Source: Paludibacterium denitrificans (GTDB lineage: Bacteria > Pseudomonadota > Gammaproteobacteria > Burkholderiales > Chromobacteriaceae). From it: a DNA stretch of 64,000 nucleotides. Positions 1 through 9,120 of this stretch are shown here, one piece after another. How positions within the stretch are numbered: the first letter of the stretch is position 1; each line of letters begins with the position of its first letter. The notes beneath the pieces are model-generated. The model saw only the letters and a program-made list of their open reading frames with translations. It did no database searches and was not told the origin of the DNA. Location of the stretch: NCBI RefSeq assembly GCF_009707705.1, contig NZ_WLYX01000001.1, positions 2,976,001 to 3,040,000 on the forward strand. The letters are read 5' to 3'. A program made the position numbers and the translations under genes.

Positions 1-6
1 CCTCTC

Positions 7-438
7 TTACTTTTCCCATGCTTCAGTTCCTTTACCATGGCGGCGGGCATCGATTTCCAGCCCGATCATCAACCGGCGCAGCTGGTCATCATCCAGCCAT
101 GCCACCTTCTCAACCTTGAACATGCGGAGCGCCATTCCATCGGCGTAGTCCCATGGCCGTTTCTGGTCAGCCAGCAGAGCCTCAACCTTGGCCATGTAGC
201 GCTCGCGGTCATCTTGGGGCGTGGGACGTTTACCGATATTTCGCGCGGTCTTTTGCACAAATCCAAGGCGCTTCATTTCGGCCAGTACGTCATCCAGTTG
301 CTGCAGGGTCAGCTTGGTACTGCTGGTCTTGCCTTCGGCCAGACGGGCGAGCATGGCCCGATAGCTGTCATCCGCCATCTGCAGCTGCTGCTTGGCGATA
401 TGAATCTTGGAGATCATCGCCTTGCGTCTATCGGTCAT
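7..438 (-). CDS. gemA: GemA / Mu gp16-like protein (DUF1018)
   Basis: A 143-residue protein that looks like the Mu gp16/GemA family (DUF1018), phage proteins implicated in modulating host gene expression. Seen: the N-terminal IHIAKQQLQMADDSYRAML segment typical of the family and a C-terminal region ending in ARRHGKGTEAWEK. I chose the ATG at 438 because a good AGGAGAA site precedes it; an in-frame start at 462 would fall inside the upstream structured element (458-549). It is the leftmost gene in the window and would precede the middle/late switch genes of a Mu-type phage. Confidence 0.85.
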   Translation of the reverse strand: MTDRRKAMISKIHIAKQQLQMADDSYRAMLARLAEGKTSSTKLTLQQLDDVLAEMKRLGFVQKTARNIGKRPTPQDDRERYMAKVEALLADQKRPWDYADGMALRMFKVEKVAWLDDDQLRRLMIGLEIDARRHGKGTEAWEK

Positions 439-457
439 TGTTCTTCTCCTGGTCAAA

Positions 458-549
458 CTCAATGCACGCGTGACCGGCCATGCCGAGCTTTATCAGAGGA
501 CGGCACCCCAGTAAGTGGATCGGGGCTGGCCGGTCACGGCTGCATTGAG
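458..549 (-). ncRNA. Structured RNA-like element, copy 1 (GemA leader)
   Basis: On the minus strand this folds on paper as a three-way junction. The outer stem pairs 458-466 with 541-549 and 469-480 with 527-538, all perfectly. One inner hairpin is closed by CCCC/GGGG and the other by TGCCG/CGGCA around a loop with CTCTGATAAAG. A second copy at 16141-16227 shares 22 identical core bases while its outer stem has unrelated sequence that still pairs. It ends about 8 nt before the ribosome binding site of the GemA gene, suggesting a cis-acting leader. The family is not identified. Confidence 0.6.
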
Positions 550-596
550 GGTTAAAACACGTTGCGGAGCCTGTAACGCAGGCTCGACACCGGGTT

Positions 597-1007
597 CTAA
601 GTGGTACTACTTCGTCGCCAGATGAAATCCAATTCGCTAGGGAGTACCCATAAGTGCCGCATGTTTGCCACATTCACGACATCGCCGATTCGCGGGTATA
701 CCTCAATAGCATCGTTGCTGCCGTAGCCGACTCCATCCTTGATGTCCTGCAGCTCCTCCCAACTAATGCCATCGATCCAATGGCCATCGTTTCCCAGACA
801 AGTACGGCACACAGACAGGCGCACAATGTCGTTCGGCTCGGCATAAAGCTGCACCATGAAGTCCTTGCTCCAGTAGACCGCGAAGGGGAAATTCCTCCCC
901 TTGATTTCAGGCCACCGATCACGCGGGGCGGGTGTCAGTACGGCCGGTAGCGTAGCTACTAGCTCACGGTTTGCTTTTTGCCGTGCTCGTCGTTGTTCTC
1001 GGTTCAT
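597..1007 (-). CDS. Phage protein, DUF7694-like
   Basis: A 136-residue protein of Mu-like phages. The second half, with WEELQDIKDGVGYG and DVVNVANMRHLWVLP, matches what I recall of the DUF7694 family, whose function is unknown. The N-terminus is basic (NREQRRARQK). It lies between the DUF2786-type gene and the structured element upstream of GemA. A 7-bp hairpin (567-573 with 579-585) follows its stop and could slow or end transcription. No frameshift is evident. Confidence 0.6.
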   Translation of the reverse strand: MNREQRRARQKANRELVATLPAVLTPAPRDRWPEIKGRNFPFAVYWSKDFMVQLYAEPNDIVRLSVCRTCLGNDGHWIDGISWEELQDIKDGVGYGSNDAIEVYPRIGDVVNVANMRHLWVLPSELDFIWRRSSTT

Positions 1008-1016
1008 GCGGCACCA

Positions 1017-1725
1017 TCAAGAAAGTTGCGGGGTATGACCCAAGGACAGGGGTGTGTCAGCCGCTCCGCCAACTCCATGGTTAAGCTGGGCATCCTTGCC
1101 AGACTGATAACCGGCGTAATGTGCATTGTCATCACCACTACGGAGGCTTTTCCCGGCCTGACGGTCACGGGTGGCCAGACTCTCCAGATCCGCGTACTCC
1201 TTGGCCATGTAGGCTTTCAGAGCATCGGTATTGCGTTGGCTTCCAGCAAATTTGGCGATCTTGCTGGCAACAGCATTCACCCAGCCTTCACAAAACAGAT
1301 CAGCGCGACGGATACGGCTGGCGGGAATAAGTCGCTTGCATTCCCGTTTCTGATATTCAGCACGGGCTTTCTTGAGCTGACGCAGCAGCACTTTGTATGC
1401 GTAAGTGGCTATCTCTGGCGCAGGGCCATAGCCGATGAAGGTCCAATAGCCTGCAGACAGCGACCGGTTGAAGACAATTTCGCAACCAAAGGACTCTCCC
1501 ACGGTGACGGCCAGCCAGCTTTCCCACTACACAGGCTTGGACTTGGCGCTAAGCCTTTACATGGTCTTTGCACACTTCAGACATCAGGATGTCGTCGTCT
1601 TCGACGCCAAACTTTTCCATCAGGGCTTGAGCCTGGCGCAGGGCGGCAGCGGCTTCATGCTCGTTGGCGCTCTTGGCCAGTGCCGGGCATTTTTTGATCT
1701 TTTCGATTGCGGACTTACGGTCCAT
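1017..1725 (-). CDS. DUF2786 family protein (reading frame broken)
   Basis: The first part (from ATG at 1725, with a strong AGAGGAGGA site) reads as a DUF2786 domain: a lysine-rich start, then LAKSANEHEAAAALRQAQALMEKFGV. That frame stops at about 1549 after DHVKA. From about 1535 another frame continues with WLAVTVGESFGCEIVFNRS and runs to 1017, as expected for the same protein. Minimal repair of the first break gives GCTAGC on the minus strand, and an extra TAG codon lies just after it. DUF2786 proteins are common in Mu-like phages; function unknown. Probably one intact gene damaged by sequence errors. Confidence 0.7.
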
Positions 1726-1973
1726 CACTCGTCCTCCTCTTCATCCGTGCAGGGCGTAACGCTGAAGGGGAGTTCCCCTAGTTGGGACAATGCGATTTGC
1801 AGGCCGACACGCATACCTTTGGCAATGTCGCTACCGGCTTTGATTTCAATGTCAGCCAGCTTGATGTCGGCTTCTGGGTGATCCACGATGACTTGCAAGT
1901 TGGCAACACGGGATGCGTGCCAGCTTTGAAGCTGCTTGGTGAATTCAATTACTTCGGGGTCGAAAGTTTGCAT
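1725..1973 (-). CDS. Small acidic phage protein
   Basis: An 82-residue protein beginning MQTFDPEVIEF and ending in an acidic run (TDEEEDE). The ATG at 1973 is preceded by AAAGGA at proper spacing; an in-frame ATG at 1994 lacks a convincing site. Its TGA overlaps the ATG of the DUF2786 gene, so the two are likely translationally coupled. Family not recognised. Confidence 0.55.
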   Translation of the reverse strand: MQTFDPEVIEFTKQLQSWHASRVANLQVIVDHPEADIKLADIEIKAGSDIAKGMRVGLQIALSQLGELPFSVTPCTDEEEDE

Positions 1974-2047
1974 TGCTGTCCTTTGGCTGCTCATCAGTAC
2001 CGGACCACCACGCCCGGCAGACCACCCTTGCGGGCGGTTTCGCTGGG

Positions 2048-2322
2048 TTAAGCGATGGCGTCTTTCAGTGCCTTGGATGGAGCAAAAACGACCTTGCGTT
2101 TGGCTTAAGCACTTGAATGGTTTCGCCGGTTTTCGGGTTGCGGCCGGATCGAGCCGGAACATCCTTGACCTTGAACTTTCCGGTGCTGGCCAGCACGATC
2201 TCGCCGCCCTTGGCCAGTTCTTGATGGATTTCTTTTTCCAGTGCATCGACAACGCGCAGAACGTCGGCTTTGGACAGGCCAGATTTTTCGGCCGTGGTGG
2301 TGATCAGTTCTTGTTTAGTCAT
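2048..2322 (-). CDS. HU-family DNA-binding protein (frameshifted)
   Basis: This is a histone-like HU/IHF protein, a DNA-bending architectural factor. MTKQELITTTAEKSGLSKAD is the classic start and TGKFKVKDVPARSGRNPKTG the DNA-binding arm. The frame is lost at 2104-2109 (CTTAAG); two bases fewer (GCTAGC context) restore the normal ending KRKVVFAPSKALKDAIA and a standard 90-residue length. Mu transposition needs bacterial HU, so a phage-borne copy among early Mu-like genes makes sense. The break looks like an assembly error. Confidence 0.85.
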
Positions 2323-2411
2323 GTTGAAGTCCCTTATCAGGTGAAAAATTGAGTGTTTGGGAATGTTCCCGGTACGTAGGTTGCGAATCAGTAGCTTGTA
2401 ATTGGCGAGGC

Positions 2412-3023
2412 TCATACCCCGGCAATATCCAGCGGAATCGGCACATACTGGTCTGCCTCGCCAACCCGCTCGTAGACGCGGATGTACGACTTGGAGCATT
2501 GCACCCGTACCGAGTCACTGAGGGCCGTCATGGCTCGTTGCCATTTCTCGTCCTGAATCTCCAGACGACGCAAACCGAGGATGCGGCCGGTTGAAATCTT
2601 TCCCTCCTTGTCGACGTTGAAGGCGTCATTGATCAAGGCACGGATCTCGCTACGTGCTCCCTCGGTCCACTCGTGCACGCACTCGTCGATTAGTGCTTTG
2701 GCCGCCTGCAGTCCCTCGTCAAACGTCAGCGTGTCGGATACGGCCCGCTTGATCTGGTAGCGACCATCAAAGGTGGTCAGGGTGGTATTGCCCTTGGCCC
2801 CGCCGACCTTGGCGCCATAACGCTCTGCCGACAGTTCGATAAAGGCCTGGATATCGGCAAAGGCCGTGGCCTTGAACGTAGCCAAATGTGCTTTGACCTC
2901 AACGGCTTTCTTGACGATTTCGCTCACCAGCTCATCACGGGCGATATCGATGGGCTTGATGGTCTCGACCGGAATCAAACGCCCCTTGGCGTCCTTTTTG
3001 TATCCCTGCGGGATGGCATCCAT
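2412..3023 (-). CDS. DUF3164 family protein
   Basis: A 203-residue protein of the DUF3164 family, which is found in Mu-like and other phages near recombination genes; function unknown. Features: an N-terminal MDAIPQGYKKDAKGRLIPVE, a central FIELSAERYGAKVGG segment and the TTFDGRYQI motif. The start at 3023 has a GAGGAAA site. A longer in-frame start exists upstream but would run into the preceding gene. It is co-directional with all neighbours in the early operon. Confidence 0.8.
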   Translation of the reverse strand: MDAIPQGYKKDAKGRLIPVETIKPIDIARDELVSEIVKKAVEVKAHLATFKATAFADIQAFIELSAERYGAKVGGAKGNTTLTTFDGRYQIKRAVSDTLTFDEGLQAAKALIDECVHEWTEGARSEIRALINDAFNVDKEGKISTGRILGLRRLEIQDEKWQRAMTALSDSVRVQCSKSYIRVYERVGEADQYVPIPLDIAGV

Positions 3024-3025
3024 GG

Positions 3026-3385
3026 TTATTTCCTCAGTCCTACTAGTTGTTTCACTTTGGCCAGTTCGGCCCGGTTCTTTTGCAGCCACTCCGGCGTCAT
3101 CGCCACTTCATCGGCTGCCCGCCAAAATCTTTTTCGTGACGGCGGCGATGGCGGTTTATCCGGTGGCGGCTCCGGTACCGGGGTGTCTGGTGGGCTAGGC
3201 TCGGGCTGTGGTGGCGCTGGGGCGGTGGCGACCACCGGTGTGGCAGAGGCCGCCAGCTCGTCCAGATAGTCATCCCACACAATGCGCCGGGCCTTCTTCC
3301 GGTCCATGCCCATGCCAACCAGACGCTCAACCTCTTCGGCCAACCTTGCCTTGGTCATGTCATCCAGCTCGCTGGCCTGCGTCAT
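3026..3385 (-). CDS. Proline-rich linker protein, unknown function
   Basis: A 119-residue protein with a helical N-terminus (residues 1-45), a proline/valine-rich middle (about 48-85) and a basic C-terminus ending QLVGLRK. The middle is low complexity and looks like a flexible linker. Its start overlaps the stop of the upstream gene by four bases (ATGA). Family not recognised. Confidence 0.5.
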   Translation of the reverse strand: MTQASELDDMTKARLAEEVERLVGMGMDRKKARRIVWDDYLDELAASATPVVATAPAPPQPEPSPPDTPVPEPPPDKPPSPPSRKRFWRAADEVAMTPEWLQKNRAELAKVKQLVGLRK

Positions 3386-3951
3386 GCCAGCAACTCCCGT
3401 TGCGGCATGACTGGCTGTAACCGGTGCAAAAACTGGTACAGCTGATCGGTTTCATCCGGGCTAAGTACCGTCGTGCTGCCGTTCGTCAGGTCCAGATAAA
3501 GCCACCCGGCTTGATCCAACAGGCAGTTAAACGGCACGTCTTCTTTGGGCTTGGATGGCGACGGTTCTACCGGTTTCTTGCCCGACACATGCGAGGGGAA
3601 TAGCACCTTGAAGCGTTCAGGTGCGCTCTCAAACAGCTCTACAGTGCCGTCATCACCAATGGAGCCAATCAACGGAATCGGGCTGCAGTCTGGAGCGCTC
3701 ATGTCATCGTTTACGTTCCCATTCCCGGCTACTTCGGTATCCGTGTTGGAGTCGGCATGACGGGCCTGCTTGCTTTCCTTGGCGACGGACTGATCGGTAT
3801 TGGAGACCCAATACCAGTGGCCATTGTCATGGCGTTTGACCTGATCCTTTTTGCGGTAGAACTGCAGGGCGGTGTTGACTGCTGCCGGTGAGCCGACCAC
3901 TTGATCAACCAGTTGGGCCGATGTCATCCCGGTTTTGCCTACTCCCATCAA
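3382..3951 (-). CDS. Phage protein with winged-helix-like N-terminus
   Basis: About 189 residues. The first 50 residues (SAQLVDQVVGSPAAVNTALQ, then KRHDNGHWYW) resemble a winged-helix module. The rest is a variable linker and a C-terminal domain with DQAGWLYLDLTNGSTTV. It is coupled by ATGA overlaps to both the gene before it (3948-4217) and the gene after it. The three may form a small regulatory cluster; family not recognised. Confidence 0.5.
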   Translation of the reverse strand: MMGVGKTGMTSAQLVDQVVGSPAAVNTALQFYRKKDQVKRHDNGHWYWVSNTDQSVAKESKQARHADSNTDTEVAGNGNVNDDMSAPDCSPIPLIGSIGDDGTVELFESAPERFKVLFPSHVSGKKPVEPSPSKPKEDVPFNCLLDQAGWLYLDLTNGSTTVLSPDETDQLYQFLHRLQPVMPQRELLA

Positions 3952-4217
3952 TATCCGCTTAACCGGGCAGGAACGTTCTGCTTGTCATTCGGCTTGGCCT
4001 CCGCGACCACGTGCTTTCCGGGTCCGAACTGCCAGATCAGTTCGTTACCGACATCACGGCGGTTGACCTTGTTTTGGCTCTCAAGCTGCAACAGTGCTGA
4101 CGTCAGTTCCATCACGCTATGCCCCAGCTGTTGTGCGAGTTCTTTGGTCGAGCGGCCATGTTTGTGTTCGGACAAGGCAGCCAGCACCTGCTGTTCAAGC
4201 ACTTTTGCGTTCTCCAT
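3948..4217 (-). CDS. Small winged-helix protein
   Basis: An 89-residue protein starting MENAKVLEQQVLAAL. Residues 10-60 (HKHGRSTKELAQQLGHS, then MELTSALLQLESQNKVNRRD) have the pattern of a winged-helix DNA-binding fold, ending with the wing NELIWQF. It ends in an ATGA overlap with the next gene. Likely a phage transcription regulator; targets unknown. Confidence 0.55.
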   Translation of the reverse strand: MENAKVLEQQVLAALSEHKHGRSTKELAQQLGHSVMELTSALLQLESQNKVNRRDVGNELIWQFGPGKHVVAEAKPNDKQNVPARLSGY

Positions 4218-4218
4218 G

Positions 4219-4605
4219 TCACTGCACCTCAACGCAGGCGGGTTTGCCGGTCAGCATCGTGTTGACTCCAACCGAGGTCTCGACCAGATCCGTCGCCACC
4301 TTCCCGACGTTGACCATCAACTCACGGCAACGGTTAGCCATATCCAGCAACTCCTTGGCATCCAGTTCCTTCAGCAGAATGGCGCGGATCACGTCGGCGT
4401 TTTCCGGGGTGATGAGGGTGATATCAATGCCCAGCTCGTGGCGAAGGCGTACCATCTCATCGACCTGTGCCGGGGCTTTGCGGCCGCTTTCATAGCGGGA
4501 GCCGCCGGACTGGGTGACTTTGACCGCACTCCAGAAATCTGATTGATTCAGGCCAAGGGCACGGCGCATGGCGCGGTAGTCACGTTTTACGGTTTGTTCT
4601 TGCAT
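4219..4605 (-). CDS. XRE-family HTH regulator
   Basis: A 128-residue protein with an HTH_XRE-type domain at residues 8-65: YRAMRRALGLNQSDFWSAVK, then VTQSGGSRYESGRKAPA. The rest is helical. The start at 4605 has AGGAG six bases upstream; the ATG at 4611 would leave no spacing. DNA-binding regulator in the Mu-like early operon; target unknown. Confidence 0.65.
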   Translation of the reverse strand: MQEQTVKRDYRAMRRALGLNQSDFWSAVKVTQSGGSRYESGRKAPAQVDEMVRLRHELGIDITLITPENADVIRAILLKELDAKELLDMANRCRELMVNVGKVATDLVETSVGVNTMLTGKPACVEVQ

Positions 4606-4618
4606 GGTCATCTCCTGA

Positions 4619-4933
4619 TTAATTTCCGATTTCTGTCCAAACGATGCGGCAACCGCCCAGCTGGAACTGTCCTTCGCGGTACTGGCCCACACGCTCACGC
4701 TTGCCAAAACTGAAGTACACCGCTTCGCCCTTGGCGATCAGGGTGTGGCACTGGCCACTGGTCTGAATGCGAATGGTCGGACGGGATACGCTCTTCAACT
4801 CCACATCGGTGACCGTGAAGCCGTTCTCGCTCAACGCTTCAATGGCGCGGGCCGCTTTATGCGTGGCATCCAGCAACGCCGCATTAACCTGCCGGGTTGA
4901 ATGGGTACGTAAATGGGTCGTGCTCATTAACAT
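4619..4933 (-). CDS. Hypothetical Mu-like early protein
   Basis: A 104-residue protein from the ATG at 4933 (AGGAGAC site). A basic N-terminus is followed by a helix (LLDATHKAARAIEALSENGF) and a beta-rich second half with IRIQTSGQCHTLIAKGEAVYF. No family recognised. It is tightly packed between two HTH regulators in the early operon. Confidence 0.5.
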   Translation of the reverse strand: MLMSTTHLRTHSTRQVNAALLDATHKAARAIEALSENGFTVTDVELKSVSRPTIRIQTSGQCHTLIAKGEAVYFSFGKRERVGQYREGQFQLGGCRIVWTEIGN

Positions 4934-4935
4934 GG

Positions 4936-5251
4936 TCAGTCTCCTTTGCAGCAGTTTTTGCACTGTCGGCAGGCTCGCCAGTGGCTGAGTTTTAACGGGT
5001 GGTGAGTGGGGGCGCGGCTACTGCTGAAAGCCCGGCAATCGGCCATCGTCATGTCAGCGCCATTGAATGGGCAGATCACACGGGCCAGTACCGCGAGCAC
5101 TTTTTTCTCAACGGCGTCGGTTTTGCCAGCATATTTCCCGGCCAGTACCAGGGCTGACCGTAGAGCGCGAGTAGCCCAGCGCGTCGGCCACCGGTTTCTG
5201 CCCGCGTTCGGCCACCGCTTCCCGCAGGATTTCCAGCCAGTCAGCAGTCAT
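4936..5251 (-). CDS. HTH protein with Cys-rich tail (frameshifted)
   Basis: Residues 1-33 (MTADWLEILREAVAERGQKP, then ALGYSRSTVS) form a helix-turn-helix. At about 5150-5154 an extra C in GCCCTGG breaks the frame. Removing it continues with LVLAGKYAGKTDAVEKKVLA and a C-terminus holding CRQCKNCC, a possible metal site. The repaired protein is about 104 residues and its stop sits 2 bases before the next start. The break is at a CCTGG site, like several others in the window. Confidence 0.6.
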
Positions 5252-5869
5252 GATCAGGCTCCTCTTGCCAGACCACTTTCCCCAGATTCGGGTCATAGAC
5301 CGTCTTGGTGCGCTGGATCATCGGTGGGCGCGGGCCGGAGTTGCGGGCCGGGTTGAAGCGATAGCGGGTGGGGATGCCACCGGCGCCCTTGCCATGGCCC
5401 TTGGTCACGGTAATCAGATAACCCGCTGCTGACAGGTGCTTGACGTATGCCTTGGCGGTTTCGGTCGCGACGGTGACTTCGGAAGAACTGGATAGCGCGG
5501 CCAGCTCATGAAACGTGAAGTCACGGATCATCCGCATGGTTCGCCACATCGATTCATTCGCCAGCCCTTGGGTGACCGGCTTGCCATCACGGGTCAGGCG
5601 AGGCGCTTCGATTCCCTTATCCACAGCCAGCTTCCAGCGCTTCTCGGTATGACCAGATGCCTCCTGAATGACCTCAATGATTCCGGCCTTGGTCAGCGAC
5701 CGCAGATAGGTCTTCGCCGTATCGATATCGGTATCGGCTTTGGCGGCCACGTCGATGACCGTGAAGTCGTCACGTTTTTTACGGATAGCCTCCCAAAGTC
5801 TCTGACGCCCCCCTTACCCCCCACCAGTTCAAGGTGAGCCGCGCGACGCGGATTTAGTGGTGCCCCCAT
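5241..5869 (-). CDS. Winged-helix regulator downstream of B (frameshifted)
   Basis: The start at 5869 reads MGAPLNPRRAAHLELVGGKG; the G-run at about 5812-5818 then loses the frame. One more G restores RQRLWEAIRKKRDDFTVIDV and joins the frame that runs to 5241 with repeated winged-helix-like segments (AKTYLRSLTKAGIIEV; AKAYVKHLSAAGYLITV). About 209 residues, with two similar helix-wing modules. It follows gene B by 1 base and overlaps the next gene. Likely a DNA-binding regulator. Confidence 0.6.
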
Positions 5870-5870
5870 C

Positions 5871-6584
5871 TCAGTTCCTCTTCGGTGCGTCGCCGGTATA
5901 CAGCGGGTTAGTGCCCCATGTAGCCCGGTCAATCGCATCCAGCCCGTGCAGCATCGCGTATTCATGGAGGTTGACCAGGTTGACGCACACCCGGCGGACC
6001 GAGCCGTGAGCCAGATCTACCACGTAGGCCAGCAAGTCCTCAGCGATGGCGACCTGTGGGCTGTAAATCGGAACCAGTTTCGCCGCGTCAGCCATCGTCA
6101 CCGGCTGGGCCGGTACCCATGCCAGCACCCGGCCGTGAAAGCGTTCAAACTTCTTCAGCTTGGTCGGCAGCATTTCTTCACCGACCAGCATCAGCGGCGC
6201 CTGGCTGCCTTCGTAAATGTCGCGCAACAGTTCCACCATGCCCGGTCGGCTGGCAGCGTGGTCAGCTTCGTCCAGGATCAGCGGCCGCTGGCTGGTGCTC
6301 ATCTGCTCGCAGATCAGATCAAGGTTGGCCGATACCGTGGAGGCCGGACGCATGCCCATTTCAAAGGCGATTTTTTCCAGCAGCGCTTTTTTTCCCAGTG
6401 CACTACGCATCTGGACGTAATAAGCGCGGGTTTCATTGGACACCGCCACGATGGTGGTGGTCTTGCCGTAACCACTGGGGCCGTAGTACACGCCGAGGCC
6501 CGGCAGGCCATCTTGGCGATTGATCAGCTTGCTCATCGCAATGCTGACCAAATCGAGGTTGGCAATCGGTGCAATCTTGTTCAC
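5871..6584 (-). CDS. Mu-type transposition ATPase B
   Basis: A 237-residue AAA+ ATPase. Walker A is GPSGYGKT (residues 35-42) and Walker B is LILDEAD (about 102-108). MuB-type proteins bind DNA with ATP, choose target DNA and activate the transposase. It lies directly downstream of gene A, as in Mu, and its short length fits the BcepMu/TniB-like branch. No frameshift. Confidence 0.85.
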   Translation of the reverse strand: MNKIAPIANLDLVSIAMSKLINRQDGLPGLGVYYGPSGYGKTTTIVAVSNETRAYYVQMRSALGKKALLEKIAFEMGMRPASTVSANLDLICEQMSTSQRPLILDEADHAASRPGMVELLRDIYEGSQAPLMLVGEEMLPTKLKKFERFHGRVLAWVPAQPVTMADAAKLVPIYSPQVAIAEDLLAYVVDLAHGSVRRVCVNLVNLHEYAMLHGLDAIDRATWGTNPLYTGDAPKRN

Positions 6585-6595
6585 GGTTCAAACTC

Positions 6596-8722
6596 CTATC
6601 GACGACTCAAGGTCTTGTATTCGTTGGTGTGGGTGTATTTGTTCAGTACCCAATCCAGTTCACGCTCGCTGAGGCATTCGCCCCGTCCATGGCGATCACG
6701 TAGCGTGCAGAAATAGCGGTAACGGGCCTCCGGGCTGTCCGGGATGGACAGCACATTGCTCGGCAAGACGGTTTCAACGGGTACGGTCGGCGGTACCACC
6801 TGCAAGGTGGGTTTGTCGGTCAGAGGCTCGACCGGTTTTTCCGCGTGTTCGGCCCGAACCTTGGCAGCGGCTTCGGCCAACTGCTCACGGGTACCAAACA
6901 CCACGCCGGGGATAACGATTTCCTTTTGGGCCTCAATGGTAAACTGGCCACGGCGTTCGGCTTCCACTTCTTCCAGATGCGCTTGCAGGCGGTCAGCGCG
7001 GGCATCGGCGCGTTTCTCTCGGGCACGCTCAATGACAGAAACCGGGAAGTAACTGCGGACATTCGCATTCCATTCGGCCGTGCAAATTAGCCTGCCATCG
7101 TCGGCATAAACCCATACCGGCTGGCGTCATTCACGTCATAGCCAATGCGCAGCTGTTCACCGTGAAATTCCTCCAGCTCACGGCTGAAATAGCGGTTGCC
7201 ATACAGTTGTATTTCGCCCCGGCGAATAACCCGTTCGACTTGCGGCCGAAACAGATAGGCGTCTTCACCCGGCTTCAACGTATGAGGTTCCCAGCCAAGA
7301 GCAATAAACTCGGCCAGTTTCATATCCGGGCTAATGCCATTCAGGCTGGAATGAGGACGGGCGTTGTAATCCGCGATGCGCTGATTAATGAATTCGATAA
7401 ATTGCGGCCAACTGATCAAATTAACGGTGCCACCGGTTTTGACGGCTTTACGGGTAATCTTGAATTGAGCCAGTTTGGCTTCACGGTCCATATCAACGCC
7501 GATATAGCTTTGCAACTCGCGGGCGGCACGAACAAATACCGACTGGTGCAAACGTTCCACGGCGCCTTTGGCCTGCGAGTTATACGGTTTGGCAAAGTGC
7601 ATTTCCGCACCTAGCCGTCCCATAATCCCGGTCGATTCATTTCGCAGCAGGTCGTTTTTGTAACCAGAGCCGTTATCGACATAAAAGATCGCCATAACGC
7701 CTTCACGCGTTACCGCATGGGTAATGGCATCCAGTACGGCTAGTGATGATTCCGCCAGCCCGACACTCCATCCCACGATACGGCGGGTGGCCACATCGAT
7801 AATGGCGGTGATTTCCGGGCGAAAAGGCTTACCATGGAACGGATGTTGAACCTCGGCATCAAAGGTGTGCCCATCAGCGGTCCAGACGTCGTTCGGCAGC
7901 AGATCAGAGATATCGCGGCGGACGAACGGCTTGATATTCTTCATCTCACGCGGGCCGATCCGACCGGTTTGGCGGCTGACGTTCCCCAGCTTGCCAATGA
8001 AGCGGCGCACCTGATGGATCGAGGGTAGATCCTCCGGGCTTCCGGCCCACTCTCGTCTGAACTGCTCATAGGAATGCGTCACGTTCGGTTTGCTGGGCAA
8101 CTGCCAGAGTCGCAGGAAGGCGGCGGCCCATTCCGGCACATCCAGTAACGCCGTCATGGCGGTTTTAGGCGCCAGATGGCCTTCTTTTTCCAAGGCACGC
8201 CAGCCTTTGATGGTACGAATGGAGGGATAGGGACCATTCAAGCCCTTGCGGCCACGTCCGTCATGGGCAGCGCGGAGCATCATGTCCAGATGCGGGTCCA
8301 GCATCCCGGCCTTGGCCTGCGTTAAAAGCGTGTGAATCGCCGCCTCACGGCTCACGCCACACCCCGCCATCAAACGCTCAATGGCCACCAAGACCCCCTT
8401 GCGGGCACCTTCTACCGTCTGCTGACGGCTGGTCAGCGCCAATTCCAGCTGCTGTTCCTTGGTTTTAACGGCGGGCAGTGCCACGACCGGGGCAGAAACC
8501 AGCTTCGTAACCAAGCGATCCTTAATTGCCTTGATTGCTTCATCCGGCAGGCTGGTGAGGGCGTATTCGTACCCGCCACCGCGCCCTTGGCGTTTTTTTG
8601 ATTCCCATAGTTCGGTTTTTGCCCGGATTCCAATTCCTTGGATGGTTCCGGTGCAGCCCCGGCAGCTTCAGGTCAGCCAACTCGGCGGCGCTGTAATGGG
8701 TTTTAAGTTCGGTCTGGCTCAT
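6596..8722 (-). CDS. Mu-type transposase A (two frameshifts)
   Basis: A DDE-type phage transposase of about 708 residues after repair. The N-terminal DNA-binding region starts MSQTELKTHYSAAELADLKLP. The catalytic core shows WTADGH, FYVDNGSGYKND and KGAVERLH, giving the three acidic residues at about 283, 349 and 389. An extra G at about 8657-8660 and a missing base at about 7111-7116 break the frame. Both sides continue with the expected sequence, including the C-terminal WERELDWVLNKYTH-type segment used for B contact. MuA-type proteins bind the phage ends and catalyse strand transfer. Probably functional in reality. Confidence 0.9.
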
Positions 8723-8820
8723 GCCCAAACCCCTTGTTGGGTGAGGACTCTGCCAATCTGGGTAGAATGGCGATGCAGGCCGCAAACTTGCATGTCATCA
8801 ACCTTCATTGGAGAGCCCCC

Positions 8821-9120
8821 ATGGAAGACAAAGAATTGATAGCTACACTTGAGAATCGGGATGAAAACTTTGTTGCGCTGCGGGAAGCGTTTGTGGCGCT
8901 TGCTCATTCGCTCGCTCATCAAGGGATTCTTGACCTGGATGTTTTTCGGAAAGAGATGAAAGCCGCTGCAAATCATCTTCAGACCACTGCCGACGAACCA
9001 AAGGCGGCAGTTCTTTTGGAAAGCTTTTCAACAAACCTTCTCGCAGACCTTGAGAACAAAAGGGACATTGCTGCCGCTCGGCGTAAACGGGATCTTTCTC
9101 GTTCTCAGCAGGAGGATTGA
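8821..9120 (+). CDS. Small plus-strand protein inside the Mu-like early region
   Basis: A 99-residue, mostly helical protein starting MEDKELIATLENRDENF, preceded by a GGAGAG site. It reads against the flanking early genes, between A and the CII-like regulator. Helix patterns are clean (FVALREAFVALAHSLAHQG) and it ends in a basic tail. It overlaps a minus-strand frame (8843-9259) with only partial support; I prefer this one. Function unknown; possibly a lysogeny-expressed accessory gene. Confidence 0.5.
   Translation: MEDKELIATLENRDENFVALREAFVALAHSLAHQGILDLDVFRKEMKAAANHLQTTADEPKAAVLLESFSTNLLADLENKRDIAAARRKRDLSRSQQED

Noticed and set aside
458..549. Hammerhead or other known self-cleaving ribozyme
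   Set aside because: The loop has CUGAUAAAG, not the required CUGANGA with a partner GAAA, and I could not fit twister, pistol or HDV cores either.
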